Part shown: one piece after another, positions 40,476-49,203 of the stretch | Layout of the letters: each line of letters begins with the position of its first letter | How positions within the stretch are numbered: position 1 is the first letter of the stretch | Origin: a virus | Length of the DNA stretch: 64,000 bases | Strand: one strand, 5' to 3' | Virus record (IMG/VR): IMGVR_UViG_3300028374_000002 | Location: 62,001 to 126,000 of that record | Made by a program: the position numbers and the translations under genes | The notes under the pieces: generated by a model | Databases searched by the model: none | The model's input: the letters and a program-made list of their open reading frames with translations, nothing else | What the model was told of the DNA's origin: nothing

Positions 40476-42148
40476 GAGATATAAAAGAAATACTATTAAC
40501 ACTTAATGATGACCAAAGGGAAATGTTTAAACTCTTACAGAATAATACAAGACACCAATTCAGAGTACCTACTGGTGTTGGAAAGGGTTATGTTATGATT
40601 TTGCACATACTTTGGAGGTTGATAAAGACAAGAGATACAAAAGTTGCAATAGCAAGCCATCGTCTTAGTTTAAATAACCAACACCTAAAGGATTTGATAG
40701 ACTTTTTTTGTGAGTTAAAACTAATAGGCAAAGTAAAGTTTCTAACAGTTGGATCTATGTCGCTTGATATTAATAAAGTCTTACAAAAAGATAAAGTACT
40801 AGCTAGAAATTTTAATAACTCACTATTCGATTATAATACAACACAAGATATAAGTTCTAGGCTTACAGTAGATAGAATATTTAGATCATCTTTAAGCACA
40901 GGAGAGATAAATCAGATAGTTAGAGATAATGACTATAATGGCTTTAAAACAGTTATTATATCAACCTATAATAGCCTTAATAAATTAAAAGACATAGACC
41001 TAGATATTATATATTGTGACGAGGCTCATATATTAGCATCTGAAAAAGAAGACTCTGATTTTAAAAAGTCCTATGAAATAATAAATACTAAGAGGCGTTT
41101 CTTCTTCACTGCCACTCCAAAAGATGTTGACAAGGAACTTATAAAAGAGGATGAGTCATCAGAAATATTCCTAATGAACAACAAGGACATATTTGGTGAC
41201 ATCTACCAAGTTCCTTTCAAAAAATGTATTCAGAAATCATATATATCAACGCCAATTATACATATATCACTACCTTCCGAGATATTGGAGGATAAAAACT
41301 ACGACTCTATTGAAAATAAATCTAAGTTTGTAAAAGATACATTCAAATCACATAAAGAATGGTTAAAGAAGAATTCTAACGAACCAAAAACCATATCACC
41401 CAAAATATTAATTAGGTGTGAGTCTGTACCCAGAATGTGGGATATGCATAAAGTACTAACTGAAATTATGCCTGATGTCACTATATGTGCTGGTGCATCA
41501 TACAACAAAGATAAAGAATGCAACCATGCTATAAATAATGAATGGATTAAGAGTAGAGATGAATTTGTGGATAAGATACAAAAGATAAAAGATGATGAAA
41601 AAGTAATTATACTACAGTATGATATATTTAGCGAAGGTATAAATGTACCAGGTATAACTGGTGTTATGTTTTTACAAGGCAAAATGCCAACTAGGGCAAA
41701 AATAATACAAAACGTTGGTCGTTCTACTAGACTTCATAAAATGGATAGAAGTAATATCAGAAAAGGCTTGATAAATAATAATGATTTGTCTAAATGGGTA
41801 AAGCCATACTGTGCAGTAATTCTACCATATTGGGATAGTAGAAGTGAATTTACTAAAGACCAACTTGCTTTTACTATACAAGATATGAGAGATAGGTGGG
41901 GATTTGATCCTAGATTTGAAGTTTCAATAGGAGAAGATATGGCAGAGTCAGAACTAGTCTACCAAGACGATGGACTAAACCGACTTGATAGGAAAAATAA
42001 AAAAGCCTATTTTATAGAATCCATTTTACATAAGATAGAAATTATTGACAAACAAACTAACGAATCTAAGAAACGTGCTTTATTAAATTCTCTATCGCCA
42101 ATAGAATTACTTAAACAAAATAGGATATCTAACTATAAAAACAAATAA
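40472..42148 (+). CDS. SF2 (DEAH) helicase of restriction-like cassette
   Basis: 558 aa. Walker A PTGVGKG (33-39), DEAH (183-186), TATP (213-216) and the motif VI arginine stretch IIQNVGRSTRLH give a complete SF2 translocase. Between motifs I and II there is an unusually long insertion (residues about 90-160). The layout resembles the translocase subunits of type I/III/ISP restriction enzymes and T4 UvsW. Coupling to the nuclease gene (4-base overlap) and to the methyltransferase (12 bases downstream) favours the restriction-type assignment over repair. Confidence 0.82.
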   Translation: MRDIKEILLTLNDDQREMFKLLQNNTRHQFRVPTGVGKGYVMILHILWRLIKTRDTKVAIASHRLSLNNQHLKDLIDFFCELKLIGKVKFLTVGSMSLDINKVLQKDKVLARNFNNSLFDYNTTQDISSRLTVDRIFRSSLSTGEINQIVRDNDYNGFKTVIISTYNSLNKLKDIDLDIIYCDEAHILASEKEDSDFKKSYEIINTKRRFFFTATPKDVDKELIKEDESSEIFLMNNKDIFGDIYQVPFKKCIQKSYISTPIIHISLPSEILEDKNYDSIENKSKFVKDTFKSHKEWLKKNSNEPKTISPKILIRCESVPRMWDMHKVLTEIMPDVTICAGASYNKDKECNHAINNEWIKSRDEFVDKIQKIKDDEKVIILQYDIFSEGINVPGITGVMFLQGKMPTRAKIIQNVGRSTRLHKMDRSNIRKGLINNNDLSKWVKPYCAVILPYWDSRSEFTKDQLAFTIQDMRDRWGFDPRFEVSIGEDMAESELVYQDDGLNRLDRKNKKAYFIESILHKIEIIDKQTNESKKRALLNSLSPIELLKQNRISNYKNK

Positions 42149-42160
42149 ACAAATAAACAA

Positions 42161-43783
42161 ATGATATTAGATATTAAAAACACACATAGTGAAGATTTTA
42201 GATGTTCCTCAGATGTTTACCAAAGTTACTTACTTTCTAGACAATCATCTTTATTTATTACATGTATAGAAGATGTTGCATTAGATAGATTTTCTGATGA
42301 TATAGAATTAAATGACTATATAAAGACACAAGACGTTGTAGATAAAAGACATGGTATTCTAAGCACTCTAGGCGATGATAGATATAAATGGTCATTAATA
42401 AATAATATCTCGTATGAGAAAACATCAATAATAGAAAAGTTAGATAAAATATATAATATATTATCTTCTTATATTCATATTTCAGACCTAGAGAAAAGGA
42501 TAGATACAAAAGTAGTAACACCTTTAGATAAGCTAGGTATACCTATGATTGATATGGTAAGCAGATACAATAATTCATTTTGGGAAAATCCATATCATAA
42601 AATACTAGATCCATGTGGTGGTAGTGGTAGTCTGCTTATACTAGCTATAAAGAAATTTATGGAAGGTCTAAAAAATATTATTACAAACGAGAGAGATAGG
42701 TTTAAATGGATTATTGAAAACTGTATATATTTTGGGGATAAAGATTTAAAAACATGTTTTGTCTGGCTCTGTTGTGTTGATATAAAAAGTGAATATAGAC
42801 TAAATATTTATTGGGGAGATTTTATAGATGATAACTTCGAATACCATATGGAAGAAGTTTGGAGAATAAAAAGGTTTGATCTTATAATACAAGACCCACC
42901 GTTTAAAAAAGTAAACGAAAAGACAGACTCATTTAAAGATGTTTATCATAACTTTATAGAAAAAGCAACCACTATATCAAAACTATCTACTAGTACATCA
43001 CCTGGTAAGTGGCTTGGTAAAGTTGGTAGAAGTGATTTTAGAAATAGAATGATAAATAAGCTTGGTCTTAGAGAAATATACAAAGTAGATGATAACAAGG
43101 TATTTGAAGACTTTGATTTAAAAGGGGGTGCAATTATTTCTATGATTGATAGTGAAAGTAATCCAAAAGATGATGTGCTTGTAAATGGTGAGTATGTTGA
43201 TTTGTCTAAATATGATATAATACCAAATGATACTTCTAAGAATTCATTCTTAATAATAGAAAAAGTAATAAATAAAAAAAATATAACATATAGGTTAAAT
43301 TCTGAAATACATTTTGGAATAATAACTAATGATAAGAGGTTGTATCACGTAGGGCAGTACAAATGCCACGTTTCTAGGTATAAGGGTAATATTAAATATA
43401 TATCAGGTGTTGATGTTCGTTTAAAGAAGATTGGTAGATGGAAGTTACTTCTACCTGCAACTAGTAAAAAAGGAGGAATGGATCAAGAATTTTATAACCG
43501 AAGCGTGATAGCTAAACCAGGAGAAATTTGTAGTCAATCATTTACATTCTTTGATTTTGATACAGAAGAAGAATTATTGGTTTTTAAGAAATACTTAGAA
43601 TCAGATATATTCTCTTACTTAGTAAGACTTCGTAAAATAAAGCAACACATAAACTCAAAGGTTTTTATGTGGGTCCCAGATATAAATATTAAAGAAATAA
43701 TAAAAGATGGGAAAGAACTAGACAATAACTATTTTAGAGACTTACTTGACATACCAAGAGATATAGATTTAAGTTTAAAATAA
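42161..43783 (+). CDS. N6-adenine DNA methyltransferase, Eco57I/type ISP-like
   Basis: 540 aa. SAM-binding motif I is LDPCGGSGSLL (149-159), preceded by the family's VVTPLDKL anchor at 118-125. Catalytic motif IV is QDPPF (244-248), the DPPF class of adenine methyltransferases. The C-terminal 250 residues (RYKGNIKYISGVDVRLKK, PATSKKGGMDQEF, SQSFTFFDF) look like a target-recognition domain, as in Eco57I and type ISP enzymes. It is the last gene of the cassette with nuclease and helicase, so it probably protects the phage DNA from its own nuclease, or evades host restriction. Complete, ATG start. Confidence 0.87.
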   Translation: MILDIKNTHSEDFRCSSDVYQSYLLSRQSSLFITCIEDVALDRFSDDIELNDYIKTQDVVDKRHGILSTLGDDRYKWSLINNISYEKTSIIEKLDKIYNILSSYIHISDLEKRIDTKVVTPLDKLGIPMIDMVSRYNNSFWENPYHKILDPCGGSGSLLILAIKKFMEGLKNIITNERDRFKWIIENCIYFGDKDLKTCFVWLCCVDIKSEYRLNIYWGDFIDDNFEYHMEEVWRIKRFDLIIQDPPFKKVNEKTDSFKDVYHNFIEKATTISKLSTSTSPGKWLGKVGRSDFRNRMINKLGLREIYKVDDNKVFEDFDLKGGAIISMIDSESNPKDDVLVNGEYVDLSKYDIIPNDTSKNSFLIIEKVINKKNITYRLNSEIHFGIITNDKRLYHVGQYKCHVSRYKGNIKYISGVDVRLKKIGRWKLLLPATSKKGGMDQEFYNRSVIAKPGEICSQSFTFFDFDTEEELLVFKKYLESDIFSYLVRLRKIKQHINSKVFMWVPDINIKEIIKDGKELDNNYFRDLLDIPRDIDLSLK

Positions 43784-43840
43784 TAGATAAAATAATAAAC
43801 TAAATAATTTACATAACTATAAATATAAATAATAAAAAAT

Positions 43841-45502
43841 ATGTCATTTAAAAAAGACTTAACCAAATTTAAACCAAGGAAAGAGCAACGAGAAACTATG
43901 GAGTTTATAGATTCGGAGTATAAGTCTAATCCATTGAAGAAGTTTTTCCTATTAGATTTACCAGTTGGTACTGGTAAATCACACCTAACATTTATGATTA
44001 CTGACTGGTATAGGAAAAATGTAAATAAAGCAACTAGAGTAGATGTCATAACAAATACTAAAATATTACAAGATCAGTATTCAGACACTTACGAATCAAT
44101 AGCAAACTTAAAAGGAAAAGATAATTATGAGTGTGCCAGTTATGCTTGTTCATGTGCACAGGGATCTGAATTTAATAAACTTAACAAGACCAAGTGTGAA
44201 GAATGTCCTTATACATCTGCAAGAGAAAACTTTATAAATGGTGGCATATCTTTAAGTAATTTTTACCTTTATATTCTTTATGCTATGAACAACACAAAAG
44301 TAATGGAAAGGAGAAATTCTAAAGTTTTGATTGTTGACGAAAGCCATCAGTTTGACGATGTGATGTCTAGTTTTATCTCTGTAAAAGTGACACATGCTAT
44401 GATCAAGCGATATAAGTTTTCACGACAAAAAGAGCTATTAAGAGAACTAGAATATGTTAAAGGTATTGAAAAATATGTTGATTTTCTACAATACCTAAGT
44501 AATGAAATAGTAGATACTATTGAGGGAATGGAAATGAACTTATCATCTGTTAAAAGAGACCAGAAAAAAGAAAAAAGAAATCTTAGACTAGATAAAGTTC
44601 TTAACAGTAATAAAAACCCAGATGTTAAATTAATGAACTTAATAACAGATCTTAAACAATTGGCTATAAAGATAGAACTTTTTTTAAAAGAATATAAAAT
44701 AAATCCTGATAACTGGGTACTTGAAGCAATTTTTAATGAGAAGACTAAAAAGAGAGAATTATCATTAGAGCCTGTCTGGGCTTACGATTACCTTGATAAA
44801 TATATATTTAGTCAATATGATATGGTGTTTTTGATGTCAGGGACAATTTTAAATAAAGAACTGTTTTGCAACCTAAATGGATTGGATGTTAAAAGAGCTA
44901 CATACTATAATATACCTTCACCATTCAATGTTAAATCAAGGCCAATATTTTATATGCCACTTGGTAAAATGTCATTTAAAAATAAAGAACAAACTTTTAA
45001 AAATTACATACCTTATATTAAAAAAATACTTAATAAATATAAAGGTAAGAAAGGAATAATACATACAAATTCTTTTGAATTACAAAGATGGATACAAGAA
45101 AGTATTGAAAATCCAAGACTTATATTCCATGACTCGTCAAATAAGGATGAAATGCTTAAAATGCACAAAGAATCAAAAGAACCAACTGTATTAGTTTCAC
45201 CATCTGTTGGTACTGGTGTTTCGTTTGATAATGATGATGCTAGGTTTCAGATAATTGCTAAAATACCATACCCATCATTGGCATCTAAAAAGAATAAACT
45301 AAGACAAAAGCAAAACTCTGATTGGTATTCATGGATGACATCAGCACTTCTACAACAAGCTTGTGGTAGAATAGTTAGGTCTAAGTTAGATTATGGAGAT
45401 ACTATAATAATAGATTCCTCTTTTGGAGACGTGATTAGATATTCTAGCAAATTCTTACCACATTGGTTTCAAAATGCGATAAAAACAATAAATGTTAAAT
45501 AA
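43841..45502 (+). CDS. Rad3/XPD/DinG-type iron-sulfur helicase
   Basis: 553 aa. Walker A PVGTGKS (41-47), DESH box (166-169), and SVGTGVSFD and QACGRIVRSKLDYG in the second RecA domain. Between the first motifs lie C98, C103, C105, C119 and C122, a spacing that suits the 4Fe-4S cluster of the XPD/DinG family. Such enzymes are 5'-3' helicases acting on forks, R-loops or overhangs. A phage copy probably helps replication or recombination. It is 57 bases after the methyltransferase and ends in a clear terminator. It is not obviously part of the restriction-like cassette. Confidence 0.88.
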   Translation: MSFKKDLTKFKPRKEQRETMEFIDSEYKSNPLKKFFLLDLPVGTGKSHLTFMITDWYRKNVNKATRVDVITNTKILQDQYSDTYESIANLKGKDNYECASYACSCAQGSEFNKLNKTKCEECPYTSARENFINGGISLSNFYLYILYAMNNTKVMERRNSKVLIVDESHQFDDVMSSFISVKVTHAMIKRYKFSRQKELLRELEYVKGIEKYVDFLQYLSNEIVDTIEGMEMNLSSVKRDQKKEKRNLRLDKVLNSNKNPDVKLMNLITDLKQLAIKIELFLKEYKINPDNWVLEAIFNEKTKKRELSLEPVWAYDYLDKYIFSQYDMVFLMSGTILNKELFCNLNGLDVKRATYYNIPSPFNVKSRPIFYMPLGKMSFKNKEQTFKNYIPYIKKILNKYKGKKGIIHTNSFELQRWIQESIENPRLIFHDSSNKDEMLKMHKESKEPTVLVSPSVGTGVSFDNDDARFQIIAKIPYPSLASKKNKLRQKQNSDWYSWMTSALLQQACGRIVRSKLDYGDTIIIDSSFGDVIRYSSKFLPHWFQNAIKTINVK

Positions 45503-45530
45503 AAAATGCCCTTAGAGGGCATTTTTTATT
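45500..45530. terminator. Bidirectional hairpin terminator
   Basis: 12-bp perfect stem (45500-45511 with 45515-45526), TAG loop, T-run on one side and A-run on the other. It sits between the convergent Rad3-like helicase and the acidic leader protein genes, and overlaps both stops. Confidence 0.85.
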
Positions 45531-45906
45531 TTTTATCTTTTTTATTTTTCTTAGCTTTCTTGATTATAGAATCTTTCAAATGTATTGGTAATTTTTTTTG
45601 TTTAGCAGTTAAATACTCATCTTCATCTTTTTTAATGATTTCTGCCTTTAATTTCTTGGGTAACTTCTTTTGTTTATCTGTTAAAGATTCAACTACTTTA
45701 TCACTTAACTTCTTTTTAATTTCTTCTCTTTTCTCGTCATTTAAATCTTCCTCACCTTCATCTGAGTACTGATCATCCATAAGTTCATCCTCTAGTTCTG
45801 ATTCTTCACCCTCTTCGTTATTTTCACTATCTTCCATCCATTCGTTTTCATCTTCTTCTGAAAATCTTCCAAGGTCAAAACTTTCAAATGTTTTTAGGTG
45901 CTTCAT
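45526..45906 (-). CDS. Putative internal head protein: MKHLKTFESF leader, acidic then Lys-rich repeat
   Basis: 126 aa. Leader MKHLKTFESF, then a strongly acidic stretch (EEDENEWMEDSENNEEG and more, residues 17-58), then two copies of a basic repeat (LTDKQKKLPKKLKAEIIKK and LTAKQKKLPIHLKDSIIKK). Acidic and then basic halves with no enzyme motif fit a packaged, DNA-associated or scaffold-like protein. The leader matches the start of the 35951 protein in nine of ten residues. Own promoter-like decamer 28 bases upstream. Function inferred only. Confidence 0.65.
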   Translation of the reverse strand: MKHLKTFESFDLGRFSEEDENEWMEDSENNEEGEESELEDELMDDQYSDEGEEDLNDEKREEIKKKLSDKVVESLTDKQKKLPKKLKAEIIKKDEDEYLTAKQKKLPIHLKDSIIKKAKKNKKDKK

Positions 45907-45934
45907 TGCTTTTTATCTATTTTTTTATATAACA

Positions 45935-45944
45935 TATATATTAA
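45935..45944 (-). promoter_or_regulatory. Promoter-like decamer TTAATATATA
   Basis: Exact decamer on the minus strand, 28 bases before the start at 45906. Confidence 0.55.
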
Positions 45945-46007
45945 TGTCTAATAACCATTTTTGTCATTTTGTACTAATATAGTAAAATATTTTAAAGGTT
46001 AATATAG

Positions 46008-46017
46008 TTAATATATA
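46008..46017 (+). promoter_or_regulatory. Promoter-like decamer TTAATATATA
   Basis: Exact decamer four bases before ATG 46022; implies a leaderless or nearly leaderless mRNA. Confidence 0.6.
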
Positions 46018-46021
46018 GTAT

Positions 46022-46810
46022 ATGAATAAAATAAAGAAATTTAACGAATATTCAAACATTGCCTCGATGGTCGATTGCTTTATGCATTCATTATACCAAA
46101 TATCAGAAAAAAATTCTATAAGTGATGACATATACAATAAACACAAAGATAGTATAATATCTAAATTTAATATAGAATTAAAAGATTTGGGGATGTTTTC
46201 TGATAAAGTATCTATGTTTATGCCCATAATAAATGAACTACTATCTAACTGTGATAGAATAGAATTAGAAGAAGAAGTGTCTGTTATAGCATCAATTTGT
46301 ACTTTTTATGTTATTTGCTTAGAATATGAGACATATCCAAATAAAGATGAGAATATACTGACAACTACTTCAAAAACACTATTGGAGGAATTGAAATTAA
46401 GAGGCGTTGGAAATGGTGTCATTAAAAAAATAATTAAGTCATTATATAGCATAAAGGACTTATTCTCATTTGTGTATAAAGATACTGATACTGATATAGA
46501 TGAATTCTCTGATTTACTTAAAATAAAAGGATTATCAAATCTACTCAAAGCAACACTTAGTGTTATTAGCTCAAATAAATTTGATTATAACAACTGTCCA
46601 AAAGAACTTCTAAGCATAATAGGGGGTATTGAGTCTAGTGTGTCAAGGGAAGATATGAATAAATTATTAAAGTCTATAGACTCCGATGATGTGAATAAAG
46701 AACAAATAATAAAAAACACTAAACCAAAGAAAATAAATAAGTTTGATGTAGATTCTCCAAATGGTATAGGCACTGAATATAATGATTCAGAAATGATTAA
46801 AGAGCAGTAG
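46022..46810 (+). CDS. Hypothetical protein with leader-like N-terminus, 262 aa
   Basis: Starts MNKIKKFNEYSN, matching the leader of the 26915 protein (MIKKFKQFNEE). The mature part is helical and acidic with a Lys-rich C-terminal tail (KNTKPKKINKFD). No family recognised and no catalytic motif. The start is four bases after a promoter-like decamer. If the leader is a capsid-targeting peptide, this would be another packaged protein. Confidence 0.6.
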   Translation: MNKIKKFNEYSNIASMVDCFMHSLYQISEKNSISDDIYNKHKDSIISKFNIELKDLGMFSDKVSMFMPIINELLSNCDRIELEEEVSVIASICTFYVICLEYETYPNKDENILTTTSKTLLEELKLRGVGNGVIKKIIKSLYSIKDLFSFVYKDTDTDIDEFSDLLKIKGLSNLLKATLSVISSNKFDYNNCPKELLSIIGGIESSVSREDMNKLLKSIDSDDVNKEQIIKNTKPKKINKFDVDSPNGIGTEYNDSEMIKEQ

Positions 46811-46854
46811 TACTAAACAAACGGCTTTCCTAAAACTATAAAGGGGAAAGTACA

Positions 46855-47157
46855 ATGATGAAAAATATAAATTTATTATTTCCAACTATCTTAAAAGTTG
46901 CTGTTAAAACAGTTAGCACGGATTTTGCTACTATTGATGATGAAGAATTAGACAAAATTAGAAATATTGTAAAGACAGAAAACAGAATATCTAAAATAAA
47001 ATCAATACTAGAGGATAGCCAGTATGTAGAAAAACAAATAGAGGATAATAGTTCATACAAAGAACTTATGAAATCGGGTATATTACCGATTTCAACACAC
47101 CCTTCTGGAAGCATATTCTACCTTGATTACATGTATGATAATACAAATAAATCTTAA
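46855..47157 (+). CDS. Hypothetical protein, 100 aa
   Basis: Two adjacent ATGs (46855, 46858) can start it. Helical, acidic, with DDEELDKIRNIVKTENRISKI and a Tyr-rich end. No family recognised. Upstream, CTTTCC (46824-46829) can pair with GGAAAG (46844-46849) just before the start; this is one of the few places where a purine-rich ribosome-binding-like sequence (aaggggaaag) is present, and the hairpin would hide it, a possible translational control. Confidence 0.55.
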   Translation: MMKNINLLFPTILKVAVKTVSTDFATIDDEELDKIRNIVKTENRISKIKSILEDSQYVEKQIEDNSSYKELMKSGILPISTHPSGSIFYLDYMYDNTNKS

Positions 47158-47216
47158 AAACACAAAGATAGGTAAACTTAAATATCTTATCACGTATAAT
47201 ATTAAAATAGAAATAT

Positions 47217-47945
47217 ATGACACCACAATTAGAAAAAGTATTCTTCAGCTATATTCTTTCAAATAGAAAAAAATACTATGAAATAGTTAAACCATTTTTC
47301 TTTAAAAATTCAACAATTCAGTTTGTATATGAGGTTATGAGAAATTACATGCTTACATCCACTGAAACAAAGCCCCCTAGTAATAGGCAAATACTAGATA
47401 TGGTATCATTAGAAGATAAAGAAGGTATCATAACAAAGCCTATGCTCAAATCTATATTAGATGTTAACCTAAGTGAATACAATGAAGTTAATTTTATACT
47501 TCCAAAGTTTAATGGATGGGTGCTGTCTAATAGAATCAAAACTGGAACAGTTGATGTCATAGAGGAAACTAGAAATTTGGATAACATATCAGACTTTGCA
47601 CATGCTGTTGAATCTGCTAATAAAATAAAAAGTATTATCAATGAGATGTCATCTGTAAATTTTGTACAAGATGAAGATATGGGATCTGATTTTGATGAAC
47701 CAGAAAACCATGTTCAAGATTCCTCAAGGTTTAAAGTAAAATGTGGATTCGAAACAATAGACCATATGCTAGGTGGTGGTTGGGATATCTCAACTTTGAA
47801 CGTAATTATGGCTCAAACTAATGGTGGTAAATGTTTTTCTACTAAAACACTTGTAAACACTAGAGTCAAGGACACTAATATTATTAAAGAGATAGAAATC
47901 GGAGAACTATTTAATGATATTAGTAATCAAAATAGTAATAGCTAA
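47217..47945 (+). CDS. Replicative helicase (DnaB/gp41) N-part fused to short IntN
   Basis: 242 aa. Residues 1-205 are the N-domain and start of the RecA domain, ending CGFETIDHMLGGGWDISTLNVIMAQTNGGK just before the Walker A serine; the preceding text is described in pieces: GFETIDHMLGGG, then IMAQTNGGK. Residue 206 is Cys and begins an intein: CFSTKTLVNTRVKDTN, then EIEIGELFNDIS, 37 residues before the stop. That is intein block A only. The intein's remainder is on the next reading frame at 48024. So the helicase is made as two polypeptides to be joined by protein trans-splicing. N-domain length fits gp41-type helicases. Confidence 0.92.
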   Translation: MTPQLEKVFFSYILSNRKKYYEIVKPFFFKNSTIQFVYEVMRNYMLTSTETKPPSNRQILDMVSLEDKEGIITKPMLKSILDVNLSEYNEVNFILPKFNGWVLSNRIKTGTVDVIEETRNLDNISDFAHAVESANKIKSIINEMSSVNFVQDEDMGSDFDEPENHVQDSSRFKVKCGFETIDHMLGGGWDISTLNVIMAQTNGGKCFSTKTLVNTRVKDTNIIKEIEIGELFNDISNQNSNS

Positions 47946-48467
47946 ATTGTGTAAAATAAAGAGAGGTATCTAAACTTAACAAATTTTACAAGTATAATAA
48001 TCACACATAAATATAAAATATTAATGAATAGTAATTTTAAAATAATAGAAGCCGATTCTCTCTTAGAAGGTGAGTACGACAAACCATTATATGATAAGTT
48101 CGTAGAAGCTTATGGGGTTAATAATTTAGAAGTTGAAACACCACAAGGGTGGATTGATATTGAAGGAATTGGAAAAACTATTAAATATGAAGAATATAAA
48201 CTAATCCTTGCTAATGGGTGTGAATTGATATGTGCAGATGACCATATACTATACAGATGTGATAATCTGAACTTTATTAGTAGGAAGTGTGACATAACAG
48301 AACTATTTTGTAAGAACTTAGAATTAGGTGATTTTATAATGACCAAAGAAGGCCCTGAGATGATAATGGATTTTGATAAGACTGGAAAAGAATCACATAT
48401 GTATGACTTACAACTTGGTGTAGGTTCTGATAAAAAATACTACACTAATGGTATATTAAGTCACAAC
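47832..48467 (+). other. Split intein in replicative helicase (IntN 47832-47942, IntC 48024-48467)
   Basis: IntN has 37 residues (Cys1 and block A). IntC has 148 residues and includes a linker (VETPQGWIDIEGIGKT), block B histidine ADDHILY, block F MYDLQLG, and block G YYTNGILSHN. The +1 extein residue is Ser, the Walker A serine (GGK-S). All splicing residues are present. The split point shortly after block A makes it an atypically split intein. No endonuclease gene lies in the 78-base gap. Confidence 0.9.
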
Positions 48468-49184
48468 TCACTTTGGATGCAGAACTTTGCAGTAAAGAGT
48501 GCCAATAGTGGACATAACGTACTATACATTACACTAGAGATGAGTGAAAGAAAAGTTATGAAGAGGTTGGGTTCTATGCGTTTGAAAATACCTATAAATG
48601 ATTATGATACAATATCAAAAGATACTGAACTCATAAGAAGGAAGATAAAGGGATTATCTAGTATATCAGAAAATGATTTATTTGATAAGAAGGTAGGTAA
48701 GATAATGACTAAGTTTTGGGCAGCTGGTACTGCAAATATTGATGACTTTGATTATTATATCCAAAAGTTAAAAGATAAGAGAGATATAAAAATAGATATG
48801 ATTATAGTAGATTATATAACACTCATAGCACCATTAAAAGCACCAGGTGTTGATAGTCTCTATACTAAGGGTAAACAACTTGCTGAAGGTTTGAGGGCAT
48901 TAGGGGCTAAATATTCATGCCCAGTTGTAACTGGTGTACAAGTAGCTAAAGATGCTTGGAATTCATCTGATATAACACTAGAAAGTGTACCAGAATCTAA
49001 GGCTATCGCAGAAACTGCCGACACATTTTTTGCAATAATAAGAACGGAAGAAATGAAAAGGCAAAACCTATTCAGATTTAAACTTCTTAAACAAAGAGAT
49101 GGAGATTTTCTTAAATCACAGGTTAGACTAACATTAAACACGACATATCTAACATTAGAGGGTGATATGTTTGTTGATCAATAA
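48024..49184 (+). CDS. IntC fused to replicative helicase C-part
   Basis: 386 aa. Residues 1-148 are the C-part of the split intein, ending SHN. The extein starts at Ser (48468), completing Walker A, and continues with LYITLEMSERKVMKRL, the Walker B region KIDMIIVDYITLIAP, KGKQLAEGLRALGAKYSCPVVTGVQVAK (given here as the family's helix-strand before the sensor), and the C-terminal RFKLLKQRDGD arginine-finger/sensor region. 238 extein residues; with the N-part the joined helicase has 443. It acts at the fork with primase and polymerase. It uses ATG 48024 with no ribosome-binding motif. Confidence 0.92.
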   Translation: MNSNFKIIEADSLLEGEYDKPLYDKFVEAYGVNNLEVETPQGWIDIEGIGKTIKYEEYKLILANGCELICADDHILYRCDNLNFISRKCDITELFCKNLELGDFIMTKEGPEMIMDFDKTGKESHMYDLQLGVGSDKKYYTNGILSHNSLWMQNFAVKSANSGHNVLYITLEMSERKVMKRLGSMRLKIPINDYDTISKDTELIRRKIKGLSSISENDLFDKKVGKIMTKFWAAGTANIDDFDYYIQKLKDKRDIKIDMIIVDYITLIAPLKAPGVDSLYTKGKQLAEGLRALGAKYSCPVVTGVQVAKDAWNSSDITLESVPESKAIAETADTFFAIIRTEEMKRQNLFRFKLLKQRDGDFLKSQVRLTLNTTYLTLEGDMFVDQ

Positions 49185-49203
49185 ATTAAAAAAAAGATAA
49201 AAA

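Noticed and set aside
47946-48023. Possible group I intron remnant between the helicase halves
   Set aside because: Only 78 bases, with no P/Q/R/S core; the halves end and start inside intein sequence instead.
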